Counted from the first letter of the stretch, positions 30,520 to 44,000 are shown. The stretch: DNA of 64,000 nucleotides from Microglena sp. YARC (GCA_022414725.1 CM039462.1:50639005-50703004); one strand, 5' to 3'. Numbers and translations: made by a program. Notes: generated from the sequence alone by a model not told the origin.

Positions 30520-31330
30520 CAACGCCTATTTCCCAGCCAGCCCAGCACTGCACACTCACCGGGTTGGTTGGTCAGATGGTAGGTTAGTTGATCAGTTTGT
30601 TTGTTGGTTGGATGGTCGGTTGAATGGTTTCTTGGTTTCCCAGCCAGCCCAGCACTGCACAATCACCTGGTTGGTTCGTCGGATGGTTGGTTGGTTGGTT
30701 GGTTGGATGGTTGGTCCGTTTATTGGTTGGTTGTTTTCCCACCCAGTCCAGCAATGCACACTAACCTGGTTGGTTGTTTGGTCAATTTTTCGGATGGTTG
30801 TTTGGTTGGTTGGTAAGTTTGTTGGTTGGTTGGATGGTTGGTCGTTTTATCAGTTGGTTATTTCCCGACCAGTCCAGTTCTGCACACTCACCCGGTCGGT
30901 TGGCTGCATGGCTGGTTGGTTGGTAGGTTGATTGGTCTGTTGGATGGTTGGTCGGCCGATCGGTTGGTCGGTTTCCCAGACAGTCCAGCACTGCACACCC
31001 ACCTGGTCGGTTGGTCGGATGGTTTGTTGGTTTGTTTGTTGGTTGGTTGATTGATTGGACGGTTGGTTAGTTGGTTGGTTTCCCCGCCAGTATAGCACTG
31101 CACACTCAGCTGGTGGGTTGGTTGGTTGTTTGGTCGATTGGCTGGTTAGTTGGTTGGTCAGTTCGTTGATTGGTTGGTTGGATGGTTGGTTTCCCAGCCG
31201 GTCTGGCACTGCACTCTCACCTGGTGGGTTGGTCAGTTGGTCGATTGGCTGGTTGGTTGGTCGGTCAGTTGGTTGATTGGTTGGTTGGATGGTTGGTTTC
31301 CCAGCCAGTCCAGTCGGGGCTGATGACTAC
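30520..31330 (+). repeat. Minisatellite of ~110 bp units with GGTT runs
   Basis: Seven to eight copies of (ggttggttggatggttggt)n followed by ttcccagccagtccagcact and gcacactcacc. Confidence 0.85.
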
Positions 31331-31494
31331 ATATACGGTATGGATATGGTACGGTTACGGTACGGATACGGCACGGGGGTTATAAGTGAGTACGGTAACT
31401 TTAGCCTAGCCAGACTGCCGGAATCATATGATATCATATGATGACATGATATCATACGATAACATATTGCCGTTCCCTAGGAATATATGCTACA

Positions 31495-31710
31495 TTCGTG
31501 CCAACCAACAACTACGAAGTGCCAACCAACAACTACGAAGTGCCAACCAACAACTACGAAGTGCCAACCAACTACGAAGTGCCAACCAACTACGAAGTGC
31601 CAACCAACTACGAAGTGCCAACCAACAACTACGAAGTGCCAACCAACTACGAAGTGCCAACCAACTACGAAGTGCCAACCAACAACTACGAAGTGCCAAC
31701 CAACTCCGAA
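31495..31710 (+). repeat. 15/18-bp tandem repeat
   Basis: Alternating units caaccaacaactacgaagtg and caaccaactacgaagtg, about 12 copies. The two unit types differ by one CAA. Confidence 0.9.
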
Positions 31711-31759
31711 GTGCCCAGTAATCCAGCAGTGCACACTCACTGCCACGGCTCCAGATAAC

Positions 31760-32110
31760 TACTGATGGTTGGTTGGTTGGTTGGTTGGTTGGTTGGTTGG
31801 TTGGTTGGTTGGTTTCCAAGCCAGGTTAGCAGTGCACACTCACCACCACGGCTCCAGATAACTGCTGCTAGTTGGTTGGTTTGTTGGTTGGTTGGTTGGT
31901 TTCCCAGCCAGGTCAGCAAAGCACACTCACCGCCAGGGCTCCAGATAACTGCTGCTGGTTGGTTGGTTGGTTGGTTGGTTGGTTGGTTGGTTGGTTGGTT
32001 GGTTGGTTGGTTGGTTGGTTGGTTGGTTGGTTGGTTGGTTGGTTGGTTGGTTGGTTTCCCTGCCAGGTCAGCAATGCACACCCACCGCCACGGCTCCAGA
32101 TAACTGCTGA
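31760..32110 (+). repeat. (GGTT)n blocks separated by a conserved spacer
   Basis: Three (GGTT)n runs (the longest about 31955-32056) separated by tttcccagccaggtcagca, gtgcacactcaccgcc and ggctccagataactgctg. Confidence 0.9.
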
Positions 32111-32515
32111 TGGTTGTCCATGCGGCAATAGGCCTCAATGTCGTTGGTGCATGTAGTGGCTGCATATGTGAACGGATCATCCAACGCATCCATTTCATGT
32201 TCTGGGTTGAAGAACCTGCAGCATATGCAGACAGGCAGAGGGAGCGCAAGTCAAGCGCTGTTGCTGCAAGGGGTGTAACAGCTCGGCTTGGCCTGTACTC
32301 GACTCGGTCGGCTTGGGCTGTACTCGACTCGATCGGCTTGGGCTGCACTCGACTTGATCGGCTCCTCCAACCAGCCAACCCACATACACACCTCTCCCCT
32401 CCAGCCAACCCACACACACACCTCTCCCCTCCAGCCAACCCACACACACACCTCTCCCCACCAGTCAACCCCCCACCAACTCCCCCCCCCCACCCACCCC
32501 CCCACACACACACAC

Positions 32516-32816
32516 CTGCAATTGGTGGCCTGCAGATCTGCCGAGCTCAAGGCATACTTGCTATTTCCGGGGGAGCAGAAGACCTCCGAGAAGAGAGCGC
32601 ATGTACCAATGTTGTCCGTCAGGCCAGTCCCCGACAGGGTCACGCCATTCACCGTGGAGAATGAGATGCACGGGTTCATCAGGTCCCATGTGGATGCCTG
32701 GGATGGGGCTGAGTCGTGCACATAGAACAAGGAGGAGGCAACACACTCATCTCCTAAGGCCTCGCACAGATTGCAGCAGTCAGTCAGACTGCTGGTCGTC
32801 CTTGTGACTTGATTCC
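32516..32816 (-). CDS. PAN/apple-like exon
   Basis: 301-bp exon between acceptor AACCAAG (32817) and donor TTGCAG|GTGTGTG (32515). It encodes [20 protein letters not shown] followed by [11 protein letters not shown] and later [25 protein letters not shown]. Six or more cysteines in a C-C-x2-C-x6-C arrangement resemble a PAN-like module. It is on the same strand as, and upstream of, the 29612-30437 exon. Probable secreted or surface protein. Confidence 0.5.
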
Positions 32817-32934
32817 CTTGGTTTGCAAGCAATTTGTTTTTTCGGGACTGAGTTTTATACCTTCAAAATACCTTAACAATAAAAGATAATGCCTGGAGGG
32901 GCGTGGTGTTAAGGGGACCCTCCCGTATGCCACC

Positions 32935-34555
32935 GCAGCTGGGGAAAGTCACCATGGGAGGAACAGTAAGTCACCATGTCAGACATAGTCAGTCACCATG
33001 TCAGACATAGTCAGTCACCATCTCAGACATAGTCAGTCACCATGTCAGACATAGTAAGTAAGTCACCATGTCAGACATAGGCAGTCACCATGTCAGACAT
33101 AGTACGTCACCATGTCAGACATGGTCAGTCACCTTGTCAGACATAGTAAGTCACCATGTCAGACATAGTCAGTCACCATGTCAGACATAGTACGTCACCA
33201 TGTCAGACATAGTACGTCACCATGTCAGACATGGTCAGTCACCTTGTCAGACATAGGCAGTCACCATCTCAGACATAGTCAGTCACCATGTCAGACATAG
33301 TAAGTCATCATGTCAGACATAGGCAGTCACAATGTCAGACATAGTACGTCACCATGTCAGACATGGTCAGTCACCTTGTCAGACATAGTAAGTCACCATG
33401 TCAGACATAGTCAGTCACCATGTCAGACATAGTACGTCACCATGTCAGACATAGTACGTCAACATGTCAGACATGGTCAGTCACCTTGTCAGACATAGTA
33501 AGTCACCATGCCAGACATAGTCAGTCACCATGTCAGACATAGTACGTAACCATGTCAGACATAGTGCGTAACCATGTCAGACATAGTCAGTCAACATCTC
33601 AGACATAGTAAGTCACCATGTCAGACATAGTCAGTCACCATGTCAGACATAGTACGTCACCATGTCAGACATAGTACGTCACCATGTCAGACATGGTTAG
33701 TCACCTTGTCAGACAAAGTAAGTCACCATGCCAGACATAGTCAGTCACCATGTCAGACATAGTACGTAACCATGTCAGACATAGTACGTCACCATGTCAG
33801 ACATAGTACGTCACCATGTCAGACATAGTCAGTCACCATGTCAGACTTAGTAAGTCACCATGTCAGACATAGTACGTCACCATGTCAGACATAGTACGTC
33901 ACCATGTCAGACATAGTCAGTCACCATGTCAGACATGGTTAGTCACCTTGTCGGACAAAGTAAGTCACCATGCCAGACATATTCAGTCATCATGTCAGAC
34001 ATAGCACGTCACCATGTCAGACAAGGTACGTCACCATGTCAGACATAGTCAGTCACCATCTCAGACATAGTAAGTCACCATGTCAGACATAGTCAGTCAC
34101 CATCTCAGACATAGTACGTCACCATGTCAGACATGGTCAGTCACCTTGTCAGACATAGTAAGTCACCATGCCAGACATAGTCAGTCACCATGTCAGACAT
34201 AGTACGTCACCATGTCAGACATAGTACGTCACCATGTCAGACATAGTCAGTCACCATGTCAGACATAGTAAGTCACCATGTCAGTCATAGTCAGTCACCA
34301 TGCCAGACATAGTCAGTCCCCATCTCAGACATAGTACGTCACCATGTCAGACATAGTACGTCACCATGTCAGACATAGTCTGTCACCATGTCAGACATAG
34401 TCAGTCACCATGTCAGACATAGTCAGTCACCATGTCAGACATAGTCAGTCACCATGTCAGACATAGCTAGTCACCTTGTCAGACATAGTAAGTTACCATG
34501 TCAGACATAGTCAGTCACCATGCCGGACATAGTAAGTCAACATTTTAGACTTAGT
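32935..34555 (+). repeat. 22-bp satellite, about 73 copies
   Basis: Unit agtcagtcaccatgtcagac plus at, with variants agtac, agtaag and occasional substitutions. Almost no length change over 1.6 kb. Confidence 0.95.
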
Positions 34556-34769
34556 AGGTGTAAAATCTCTTACAATACTCAGAATTCTGTACTTGGACAT
34601 CTCGATTCACTTTTTGGTGGAGCTGTAAAAATGCTGAGTGAATGCATGGGCATATTTCCAAGGGAAATGACACACATGCACAAACACCCACAAACACCAC
34701 CACACACCACTTGGGTTTGTTATTGTTGTTTTGGGATTGAGTTGTATTCATATACTCCTCCTCTTTATC

Positions 34770-35277
<508 letters not shown>

Positions 35278-35289
35278 AAATCCACAAAT

Positions 35290-35830
35290 GATCCTAAGAG
35301 GCCCTCACCCTCTGTCACTGGGATGCCAGGGGGCGGCATATCGGGTTTGGTGGTTTGTGTTGTGGGTTTGGCGGGTGTGGTGGTTTGTGTGGTGGGTGTT
35401 GTGGTTTGCGTGGTGGGTGTGGTGGGTGTGGTTGTTTGTGTGGTGGGTGTGATGGTTATATTATATCATACTTGCCTTTGCTCAACATCATATGATATGA
35501 CGTTCCCTACCCATAATGCACCCTTTCAAGCCAAATAAAAGGGTGCTGATGACGCACCAAATTAGCAATGCTCAGTTGCTCACCCTCTGTCACGGGGAGG
35601 CCAGGGTCCAAGAAGGAAGCGAACAGTAGGGACTGTCCACATGCAACATTTTTGGGGTCTTCGGCACTGTTTCTGCACCCTTTTGGCACCTCTTTCACCC
35701 ATAATGCATCGTTCCAAGCCAAATAAAAGGGTGTTGATAATGACCTCCCTAAGTAGCAATGCTCACCCTCTGCCACCAGGATGCCAGGGGCCAAGAAGGA
35801 AGCAAAGCAGTAGGGACTATCCATATACGG
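35290..35830 (+). repeat. Duplicated ~130-bp unit
   Basis: Copies at 35507-35640 and 35695-35825 (ataatgca ... aagccaaataaaagggtg ... gccaagaaggaagc), and a partial copy at 35296-35335. (GGTGTGGT)n lies at 35340-35450. Confidence 0.75.
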
Positions 35831-35859
35831 TCTGTACGTGGTGCAGGTTAGCACCTGCA

Positions 35860-36130
35860 TTGGTGTGTGGTAGTGGGTGTGGTGGTGAGGAAGGTGTGTG
35901 CTCCTGCATTGTGTCAAATCATATTCTGGGCGTGTGGGGTGTGTGCGTGTGCAATAGTGGTGGTGGTGGTGTGTGTGTATTCAGCAGCAGAGTGCCAACT
36001 GTAGCCACCACTGTGAGAGAGGGCGTTGACAACATTCTGGGTGAGTGGGGTGTGTGCGTGTGTGTGGTGGTGAGGAAGGTGTGTGCGTGTGTGTGGCGGT
36101 GAGGAAGCTGTTTGCACCTGCATTGTGTCA
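35860..36130 (+). repeat. GTGTG/GGTGGT-rich tandem
   Basis: Repeats of gtgtgtggtggtgaggaagg and attctgggcgtgtggggtgt, three to four copies. Confidence 0.7.
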
Positions 36131-36164
36131 AATCAGTTTTTTGAGTGTTTGAGCAATGGACTCT

Positions 36165-36450
36165 CAGTCGGGTGGTTTAAAAAGGAGCAGATTGGGGTTT
36201 AAAAGGTCGGTTTAAAAAGGAGCAAAAAAGCATAGGAGCAGCTTAGGGTAAAAAAATTCGTTTCAAAAAGTCAGTTTAGAATGGAGCGAAAAAGGAAAGG
36301 AGCAGTTTAGGGTTTAAAAAGCGGTTTTAAAAGTCAGTTTAAAAAGGAGTGGAAAAGCAAAGAAGTAGTTACGGGTTTACAAAGTCGGTTAAAAAAGTCA
36401 GTTTAATAAGGAGAAAAAAAGCACAGGAGAAGCTTAGGGTTTAAAAAGTC
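36165..36450 (+). repeat. ~60-bp A-rich tandem, about five copies
   Basis: Unit with agtttaaaaaggagcaaaaa, gcaaaggagcagtttagggt and ttaaaaagtc. Confidence 0.75.
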
Positions 36451-36596
36451 AGTCGCTGTCAAGCTGGAATGCTAGGAGGATAGCTTCAGCTCAATCACCC
36501 CACATAATAACTACATGGTCACCCACCCCAACATCCACACCCGCCGTCAGGATCAGCCCCCACCACCCCCACCGCATCATTAGAAGTTCAAATTAC

Positions 36597-36718
36597 CTGG
36601 ACATCATCCGTGATGCACACAGCTGTGTCTCACTGTCGCTGTCAAACTGACATGCCATGCCCAGCTTCAGGCCATACAGCTGTACAGGGGGGGCCTCGGG
36701 AGGCGGAGGGGGGGCGAC
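36597..36718 (-). CDS. Proline-rich exon, probable 5' exon of the PAN-like gene
   Basis: 122 bp between acceptor GCATGCAG (36719) and donor CCAG|GTAATT (36596). It encodes VAPPPPPEAPPVQLYGLKLG then MACQFDSDSETQLCAS. A Pro-rich linker before a Cys-containing segment fits a modular surface protein. Upstream exons were not found. A poly-C block lies at 36905-36927. Confidence 0.4.
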
Positions 36719-36999
36719 CTGCATGCATGTGAGATGATGGGGGTGGGAACTTGCCTTGCTTGCAAACTGAAACATTCCTGGAAACTCATCCACGCCCATA
36801 CTGACCCCCCTCCCCCCACACACACCCACCATCATCCCCTCCCATACACCCTTCCCCCCACCAAATCCTGCACACCACACACCCACTCCCATACACCCAT
36901 ACTGACCCCCCCCCCCCCCCCCCCCCCTTCCCACACACCCATACTGACTCCCCACCCATCCACCCCACCCTCATCCGCACCCATGCTGACCCCCCCCCC

Positions 37000-37480
37000 T
37001 CCCCCTCCCACACACCCACACAAGCGTGATTAGAGCAGTATGTGTGAGAAGGAAAACACACACACGCGGTTGTGAGAGGATGGGGGTGGGAAGGTGTGCT
37101 GACTGGGATTACAACACAGGCAGAAGTACAGCAGGATTTGAGAGAAGTAAAACACACACACGCAGTTGTGAGAGGAGGACGATGATGATTGCTTTTTTCC
37201 TGGTGCCCTACTGGACTCCAAATGTGAACGCAGCTTGATGGAGCCAAGAGGGACTAATGAAAATCATGCCCACAAATAAAAGAAAAAAGAAAAACAAGTT
37301 TATGCATTTTAGGTTGGAAGTCCCACCTGGTCTGTGCATTATATGACGAGGGTGAGGATGGATTGTTTTTTCCTGGTGCCTTACTGGACTCCAAATGTGA
37401 ATGCAGCTTGATGGAGACTAGGGGGACTCATGAAAATCATGCCCACAAAAAAAGAAGAAGAAAAAAATTAATTTAATTGT
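37000..37480 (+). repeat. Duplicated units around 37.0-37.5 kb
   Basis: A ~95-bp unit with actggactccaaatgtga and tgaaaatcatgcccaca at 37205-37290 and 37380-37460, and a smaller cacacacgcggttgtgagag duplication at 37060 and 37155. No gene. Confidence 0.6.
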
Positions 37481-38535
37481 AATGTATCTCCATATGTGCC
37501 TAAGTCCGACCCTGAGAGGTACGGATGGTTTTCACCTATTACCTCAAGTCCAAAGAAAACTTTTTTTGCTAATAAGTTACCTAACCACATCATATCAACA
37601 TATAAATACTCAGAGTTGGATTCTCTCAGGTGGTGGGAAGCAGGCAAAGCAAAACATGTGATCTTCTTTCACATTGGGCTCCCTAAGTCGGTACGGATTT
37701 TACGTAAAAGTGGAACGGAGCCTATCGCTATCAAAAACAAGTTTTCGTAAAATAAAAGTAGGTAGCCCTATTGTGCACATGAGAAATTGTTACATCAGGT
37801 TTTGAATGGCTGTACATGGGCAATACGGGTGAATATGGACCCCCAAAATACTGAAAAATTACATATTGTGGGTTATCTAAGTGTGGTACAACGCTGCACA
37901 AGCTGAATTGTTTCATTTGGGGTCTTAAATTTGATTCGTAGCACGAAGTCTAACTTTTTTTTGAAATTTGAAATTTCAAAATTCAAATTTATTTTCAAAA
38001 TATATAAAAAAATAACTTTGTTTTCAACTTTGTTTCAAACATCCACATCTGAAGTTAGTTTTTGATTTGGGAAAGGGGGTTGAAATCTCAAGTTGGGAGC
38101 AGGGATTTGTATTTCCGCTATATAAAGCGATCGCTAGTTGGTCGGCCCTTAGGGGGACAGACCTATGCGATACTTACGCGATATTGTGCTGTTTTTCAAA
38201 TCTTCACATCTTCACATCGTCACATTTCCCAATAACGCGGGTCAAAATTGCCGGTTAATCTGACTGGCCTGAACTCTTTCTGACTCGTGTTCGATTCCCG
38301 TCGGGGGCGGATTACCTCTGAGGGCACTTTTTTGCGTACTTATCTCGGGGTTGCGGACTGTGGACGCGGCGTCTTAATTTGTCGTTTCCATCCTGTCCTT
38401 TGGACTCAGTCTAGGGACCTGGAGCATGTCTACGATTTCCCCTTGAATAATTCGCTTCTTCGTGACTCTCGTAGCTCATTACATCAGCGCCTTGTGCTTG
38501 ACAAGGAAATCTGCTCTTTCGCACTAGTTCCTGCA
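37481..38535. other. AT-rich non-coding sequence left of the copia element
   Basis: No supported gene. An 80-residue frame from 37497 to 37750 looks weakly coding (PERYGWFSPITSS) but has no start and no family. 37960-38000 is a palindromic aaatttcaaa tract. ctatataaagcg at 38113 resembles a TATA box. Confidence 0.5.
38531..38535 (+). repeat. Target-site duplication CTGCA (left)
   Basis: Matches 45383-45387 immediately outside the two LTRs. Confidence 0.9.
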
Positions 38536-38838
38536 TGTCAGCATGAATTGCGGTGCTCTCACGCGTTTTATGACTTGGTGACTACTTATGTACTTCCTTA
38601 GAACTATCGGTCCTGACAGTACTATGTCAGCTTACTGTTGACTGCGTCATCGGTTCTTCTGACACGCGCTGTCTAACTTGTACCCTGATCAGGTTCCAGG
38701 CTACCGCCCCCCCTTTCCTCCGCTGGTGTCCCTTTATGGTTCCACTATCTTTTGTAATATTTATTCTCGTCTCCGCATTTATAGATTGGCGTGCTGCACA
38801 CACCAAGTCCACTCTCCGGAGTGTTATCCAAGCTGATA
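38536..38838 (+). repeat. Copia 5' LTR
   Basis: 303 bp, TGTCAGC...GCTGATA. It differs from the 3' LTR at three positions. Sequence after it (ggttatacggtccctc) is the candidate primer-binding site. Its start resembles the half-tRNA type complementary to an anticodon loop, as used by Drosophila copia. Confidence 0.9.
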
Positions 38839-38875
38839 GGTTATACGGTCCCTCATTTACTACCACTGCTTTGCG

Positions 38876-41055
38876 ATGCATCTTCCGCGAGGGCCTCCCG
38901 CTAATTTTGAGAAACTCCACGACAAGAATGGAGAATCTTGGACGCGCGGGATGCGCAGTGTCATTATCAGCAATGGCTGCGACCGTGTCCTTCCTAAGGA
39001 GGACCCGGGTCCTCTTGATGATTGGCTAGACGTCTGTGCACCAGCTGCCTCTGCTAGCGGTCATGAGAGTCCTTCCGCCATCGTGGAAGTAACCCCCCCC
39101 AATCAATCCTCCACCTTTACGGCTCCTTCTGCTACTGTCCGACGTCTCTCTCCTGAGATTGAGGACGTTCTGATGCTACTCTCCTGTGCTTCCACTCAGA
39201 TTATCCAGTACGCAAGGGCGCCTCCTCCTCCTGATGCCCGTTTTGACTACGACTATCAAGAACTTGCTCGTCATCGCCGTGCAGATGGCTATGCTGATGA
39301 CTCTGATGATGGTGATGAAGATCTGCAGAGTGCTATGAGTGGTGACTTCGGTGGAGTCACTCCTTCCACTGCTACTCGAGTGTTCAATTCTACCGTCTCT
39401 CCTGTGTATGAGCCTCTGTCGGCACCTGCTCTTGCGCCTTCCCGGAGTTTAAGCCTGATCCAGTCTCTGCGCCTCTGCTTGCGCCCCTTCCACCTGTCCA
39501 CCCGGAGGTGGCCAGGCCGTCTTTGATGCAGAAGTCTGCGTCTTTCACCTTGCCTCCGGACCGAGGTCTGTCTAGCTACAATACTCGTGCTCGAGAGGCT
39601 TCTGCTGCTGCTGCTGGCCGCGCATCCTTTGCTGGCCCTTTGCAGGAGCCCCCTCCACCCCCGCCTCCGCCTGTGGAGCAGCCCCCTGCTCCTGGCCCTC
39701 CGCCATATGTGCCTCCTTCGCTGTCATGCGACTCCGGGGGGCATCTGCTCGATGGCGGACAGCCTCTGCGTCTATCCCTGCAGGAATGCCGTCTTATCCG
39801 CCAAGCTCAACATGTTGGGGAATCCTTGGACCGCACTCTGTACGGTAGGCTGGATATGACTGCCACTCAGGCTATGGTTGATAGCAAGGGTCGCCCTAGG
39901 CCTAGGCGTGTGATGGCTTATTCTGAGCTAGGTCTAGAGTGTCGGGCTTTTCTGGGACCTGTTATGCCAGGGATTAACTACCCTCCTGCTAATGGTGTGA
40001 CCTCTGGAGGGGTTGGGCGTAGGAACAGTGACCTGCGAGGTTACCAGTTTGTTAAGGTGCCTCTCCCTTTCTGTCCTGTTCGTCCTGATTTCGAGCTCAT
40101 TGTGCGTGTTGCGCGTTCCCTAGATCTCATCAGGAACTTAGATGACCAGCGCGCTTATGACGCTGGTCTTGCTGCTGAGTATTTTCTGGCGATTCGTGAG
40201 TCTTTAGCTCCTCGGTGTGCTCCTCCTGCTGCTGGAACTTCGGCCTCTCATGGTGAGTCTAGTGTCGATCCTGCACTGTTGGCTTTCAGTGCGCTTACCC
40301 TACCCCGCCAAGAGTTCATGATCTTATCCATGATGCTTGCCAACATGACGAATGCCCTAGTCAAGGTGTATAGGGACTTTGCTTCACCTCGGGATATCTT
40401 TTTGCATATCCGGAGGCAGCAGTCCGATGCCCTTGCCTCGCGTGTCCCTCTCTTGCTGAAGGAGTATCATGCTTCGGTCATGGGCACTCATGAGCACGTT
40501 GACGCTTTCTTTCGTCGGGTTCGCGGTATGTGCACTGACCTGCGCAGTGCTGGGTTTCCGCGGACTCAGCGTCACGCCATGGGCATTATAGTTCAAGGTG
40601 CGAGTCTGCCCCGGTTCGAAACGCTGCGGATTAAGTATGGTATCCTGATATACAACCAGCAACCTGTTGAGTACTGGTCCTGTCTAGAGGAATATAGGCA
40701 GCTAGATATTCTTAACATAGCGCTCCCTCAGTCGGATTCCAGGCATCCTGGTTGGTCCCGGACCGCTCCTCAGTTTCCTGCTAATGCTGCATTTCAGCGG
40801 CGGCAGAAGACTGGTGGTGGTTCTGGGTCGAACAAGAGGCGCCTGGAATGCACCTGGGGACCATGCCCCCACAAGGATGGTCACTCGGAGGACCGTTGCT
40901 GGACGAAGTTCCCTGCCCTGCGAAGGGTCCCTGGTCGTGCAGAACCAACGCTTCCTTCACCGTTGCCTGCTAACCTGGCCCTTCCAGGTCACCTTACTCC
41001 AAAGCAATTGTCTTCCTTGCAGGCTCAAATTGATGGGTTTGCTATGCAGAAGTAG
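38876..41055 (+). pseudogene. gag: Copia gag
   Basis: The first frame runs to about 39470 (N-terminal Ser/Pro-rich and acidic region). A single-base change then moves to the frame ending at TAG 41055. The second part contains a proline-rich stretch, a helical capsid-like region (PRQEFMILSMMLANM, IFLHIRRQQ, EHVDAFFRRVRGMC) and a zinc knuckle CTWGPCPHKDGHSEDRC near 40850. TAG is followed in the same frame by pol. Confidence 0.75.
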
Positions 41056-44000
41056 CAGGTAAGCCCTGTCCTATTCTCCTGCACCTCTAGGTTCTCAAAT
41101 GTGTGTAGTCCGAGCCTGTCTGAGGGTGTCTGGCATGCGGATTATGGAGCTGGAATGTCCATCACAGGTGATAGATCTTTGTTCACTGTGTTTGATGTTC
41201 CACTGAATCTGCCATCAGTTCGATTTGGTGATGGTGTGGTTCAACGGGCAGTAGGTAAGGGATCCATTGATTTATGTAGTGATTGGTTACCAACACCAAT
41301 CATTCTAACTAATGTTCTCTACATACCTCACTGTCCGGTGAACCTCCTGTCAGTAAATGCTGTGGCTCATTCTCTCCACTGCAAGATTTCTTTTGATAGT
41401 ATTAGTTGCACTGCCACTCAGGGCTCTTCTATTCTCTGGTCCTTCCCTGCCTCCGGTGATGGTGTTTACAAGTTTGCATGTAGGCCTTGTTACACCACCA
41501 GTGGCTGTTCGTTTGGTGCTGACAATTACCCAGCTTTTGCACTTGATGTTGATGAGGACGGTGGAGTTGTTATCCCTACCACTCCTGAATGGCTGTGGCA
41601 TAGGCGGCTGGGTCACCCCGGCTATGATGCCATGCACAGACTTGTCAAGAAGGGTATGGTTAAGAACTTACCCCTCTCACTCAACCAGGTCCAAAAACTG
41701 GCTAAGATCCCTTGTGATGCTTGTCAAAAGGCTAAGGGCAAACGTCTCCCTTTTCCTAAAGCAAGCACTACTCCGATCAATGCACCTCTCCAACGCCTTC
41801 ACTTGGACATCATGGGGCCAGTTCATATTAGAGGTCTGCGTGGGGAGTTTTATATTCTGTGCCTCACAGACCAACACTCTGGCTATGCTGAAGTGTTGTG
41901 CTTGAGGACCAGGGATGAAGCTCCCTTAGCAGTTCAGACTATCATCCTCAGATGGATGAATCAGCTGCACGGGTTTGCCTTTAAGTGCCTGAGGTCTGAC
42001 AGGGCTAAGGAGTTTATAGTAAAGTGGTTTGAGGATTGGCTGATATCGGTTGGGGCAGTGCATGAGTTATCTTTGGCATACACTGCACAGCAGAATGCAA
42101 CTGTGGAGAGGTACAATGGGGTCTTACAGTCTATAGCTAGGAGCATCCACCTGGAGTCTAAGCTAACTAAGTATTTTCTGGCCCTATGCCTTCCTAGCTG
42201 CGTGTTACCTTCGTAATCGCTTGCCCAATCAGGGAGATAAGACTCCTCATGAGCTTTTCTTTGGGGTTCAGCCTGATGTGTCGATGTTGCGCGTGTTCGG
42301 ATGCCCTTGCTACGTTACGTTAGTCAATGGGAAGAAGCGCAACAAGCTGGACGAAAGGGCGTTATCTGGTAGACTGGTTGGGTATTTCCTGGTGAGTAAG
42401 GGTTATTTTGTTTGGGTTCCTAAGTTGCGCCAGGTAGTAGAGAGTCGTGATGTACTCTTCTATGGGCAGTTTGATCATAACTGTATTCCTGGGCTATCTC
42501 CCTATGACGGGTCGCCGTATGTCTCTCGCATCCCTGCCGCTATCAACGGACATATGCCTGTGCCTACGGTTAATTCCCTTGACCCTTTGCTAACCCCAAT
42601 TGTTGACCGCTGCCCTGATCATGGGATGACCTTGCGTCCCAGGTCAGGGGCTGATGGTGCTGTATTGTGTGTGAAGGCACTGGGCGGGCGAGATTCTGCA
42701 GTTCTTTCAGATAAAATCTTAGCCGAATCGCAGGGGGTCGCCAGGCCCTCCTCTGCGCCACATTTCGTCGGTGAAGATTTAGGATTACGACAGCCTTCGA
42801 TCATAGTGGTACCTGGATCAGGTCCATTGACTAATAGTCGCCAACCTCCGACCACCTCGGATGGCTCGCGGGTGTCGTTCATTCAGACGCCTCCTGTCGT
42901 CCCTGGTGGATTACTCGGGTCAAGCCCATGTGATGATGTAGCCGTTGCCGATAGTGCAAGTGATGATCTGGAACACTGGTCGGGTTCCGATACTGCGTAT
43001 GGCTGGGGTGTTCCGGTCAACCCAGGCTTCGTTGATATAGAGGCAAATAAGGCCGGCCCTGTTCAACCAGGCAGTAGTTCTGCACTGGGGGCTATACTAC
43101 CGGTTACTGCTGATACTGCTGATATCCCCGCTGCTTATGTACAAGTACACTGTTTGTACGTGGGAGCATACATTTCCACTTCCACTGAACTGACCTTCAA
43201 AGCTGCCATGCTTCCCACCAACCCTGACAGGGATCAATGGCTCCTTGCTATGAAGGATGAGATGGCGTCCCTACATGCCCATGGCACTTGGGCGCTCACT
43301 CCACTGCCTCCTAAACAGAGGGTCCTGTCTGGCAGGTGGTTATTTGTGAAGAAGGTTGGGGTTGATGGTTCTATTCGCTTCAATGCACGTTTTGTGGTTC
43401 GTGGTTTTCTGCAGCGTCCTGGGTTGGATTTTCATGATGTATATGCCCCCGTTTCTTCTAAAGCAGGTCTGAGGGTGCTCCTGGCTGCCATCACTCATAG
43501 GAAGATGTTTGTTCGGCAGCTGGACATCAAGACTGCATTTCTGAATGCTCCCCTTGAACCTGGTCTGGACCTGTACTGCCACCAGCCTGAGGGCTTTAAG
43601 GTACTTGGTCCTAACGGTGTTCCCCTGTGTGCAAGCTGATCAAGTCCCTTTATGGTTTGAAACAGGCGCCAGGGCTTGGAGTATGGATGTCAAGCGGGTT
43701 TTGGTTGCACATCGTTTTATTATGTGCAAGGCGGAACCTGCTCTGTATTTTAGGAGGGATTCTAATGGTGGGTGGAGCTATGTCCTAACCTATGTTGATG
43801 ATTTTATCTGTGCTTTTAGTGAGCTGGATAGGTATGTTTTGCTGATCAAGGCTATGGAGAAAGCTGGCTGGGAGGTCAAAGAGATGGGTGTGCCGGTTCA
43901 GTTCCTCTCCTTGGACATGGCTTGTACACTTGACTCTGACGGCAGGTGTGTTCAGATCAACCTCTCCCAGCACTCCTACATTGTTGATCTGGTGGAGCAG

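Larger units (their letters stand above)
30438..32515 (-). other. Intron of the PAN-like gene, filled with satellites
   Basis: Donor at 32515 (TTGCAG|GTGTGT) to acceptor at 30438. Entirely repeats: 30520-31330, 31495-31710 and 31760-32110 (separate entries), plus a (CACCTCTCCC...) block at 32375-32460 and duplicated ctcgactcgatcggcttggg units at 32285-32360. Confidence 0.65.

Noticed and set aside
32935..34555. CRISPR-like array
   Set aside because: 22-bp units are contiguous with no unique spacers. The host is eukaryotic.
36165..36450. Interstitial telomere (TTTAGGGTTTA)
   Set aside because: The word occurs at most 1.5 times per 60-bp unit inside an A-rich tandem, not as a telomere tract.
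38280..38312. tRNA gene (GTTCGATTCC box)
   Set aside because: A T-loop-like sequence exists but the T-stem pairs poorly and no matching acceptor stem, D-arm or anticodon arm lies upstream.
41059..41090. 32-base intron after the gag stop (GTAAGC...CTCTAG)
   Set aside because: Good splice-like ends, but removal shifts the frame and quickly meets a stop. It is also after the TAG.
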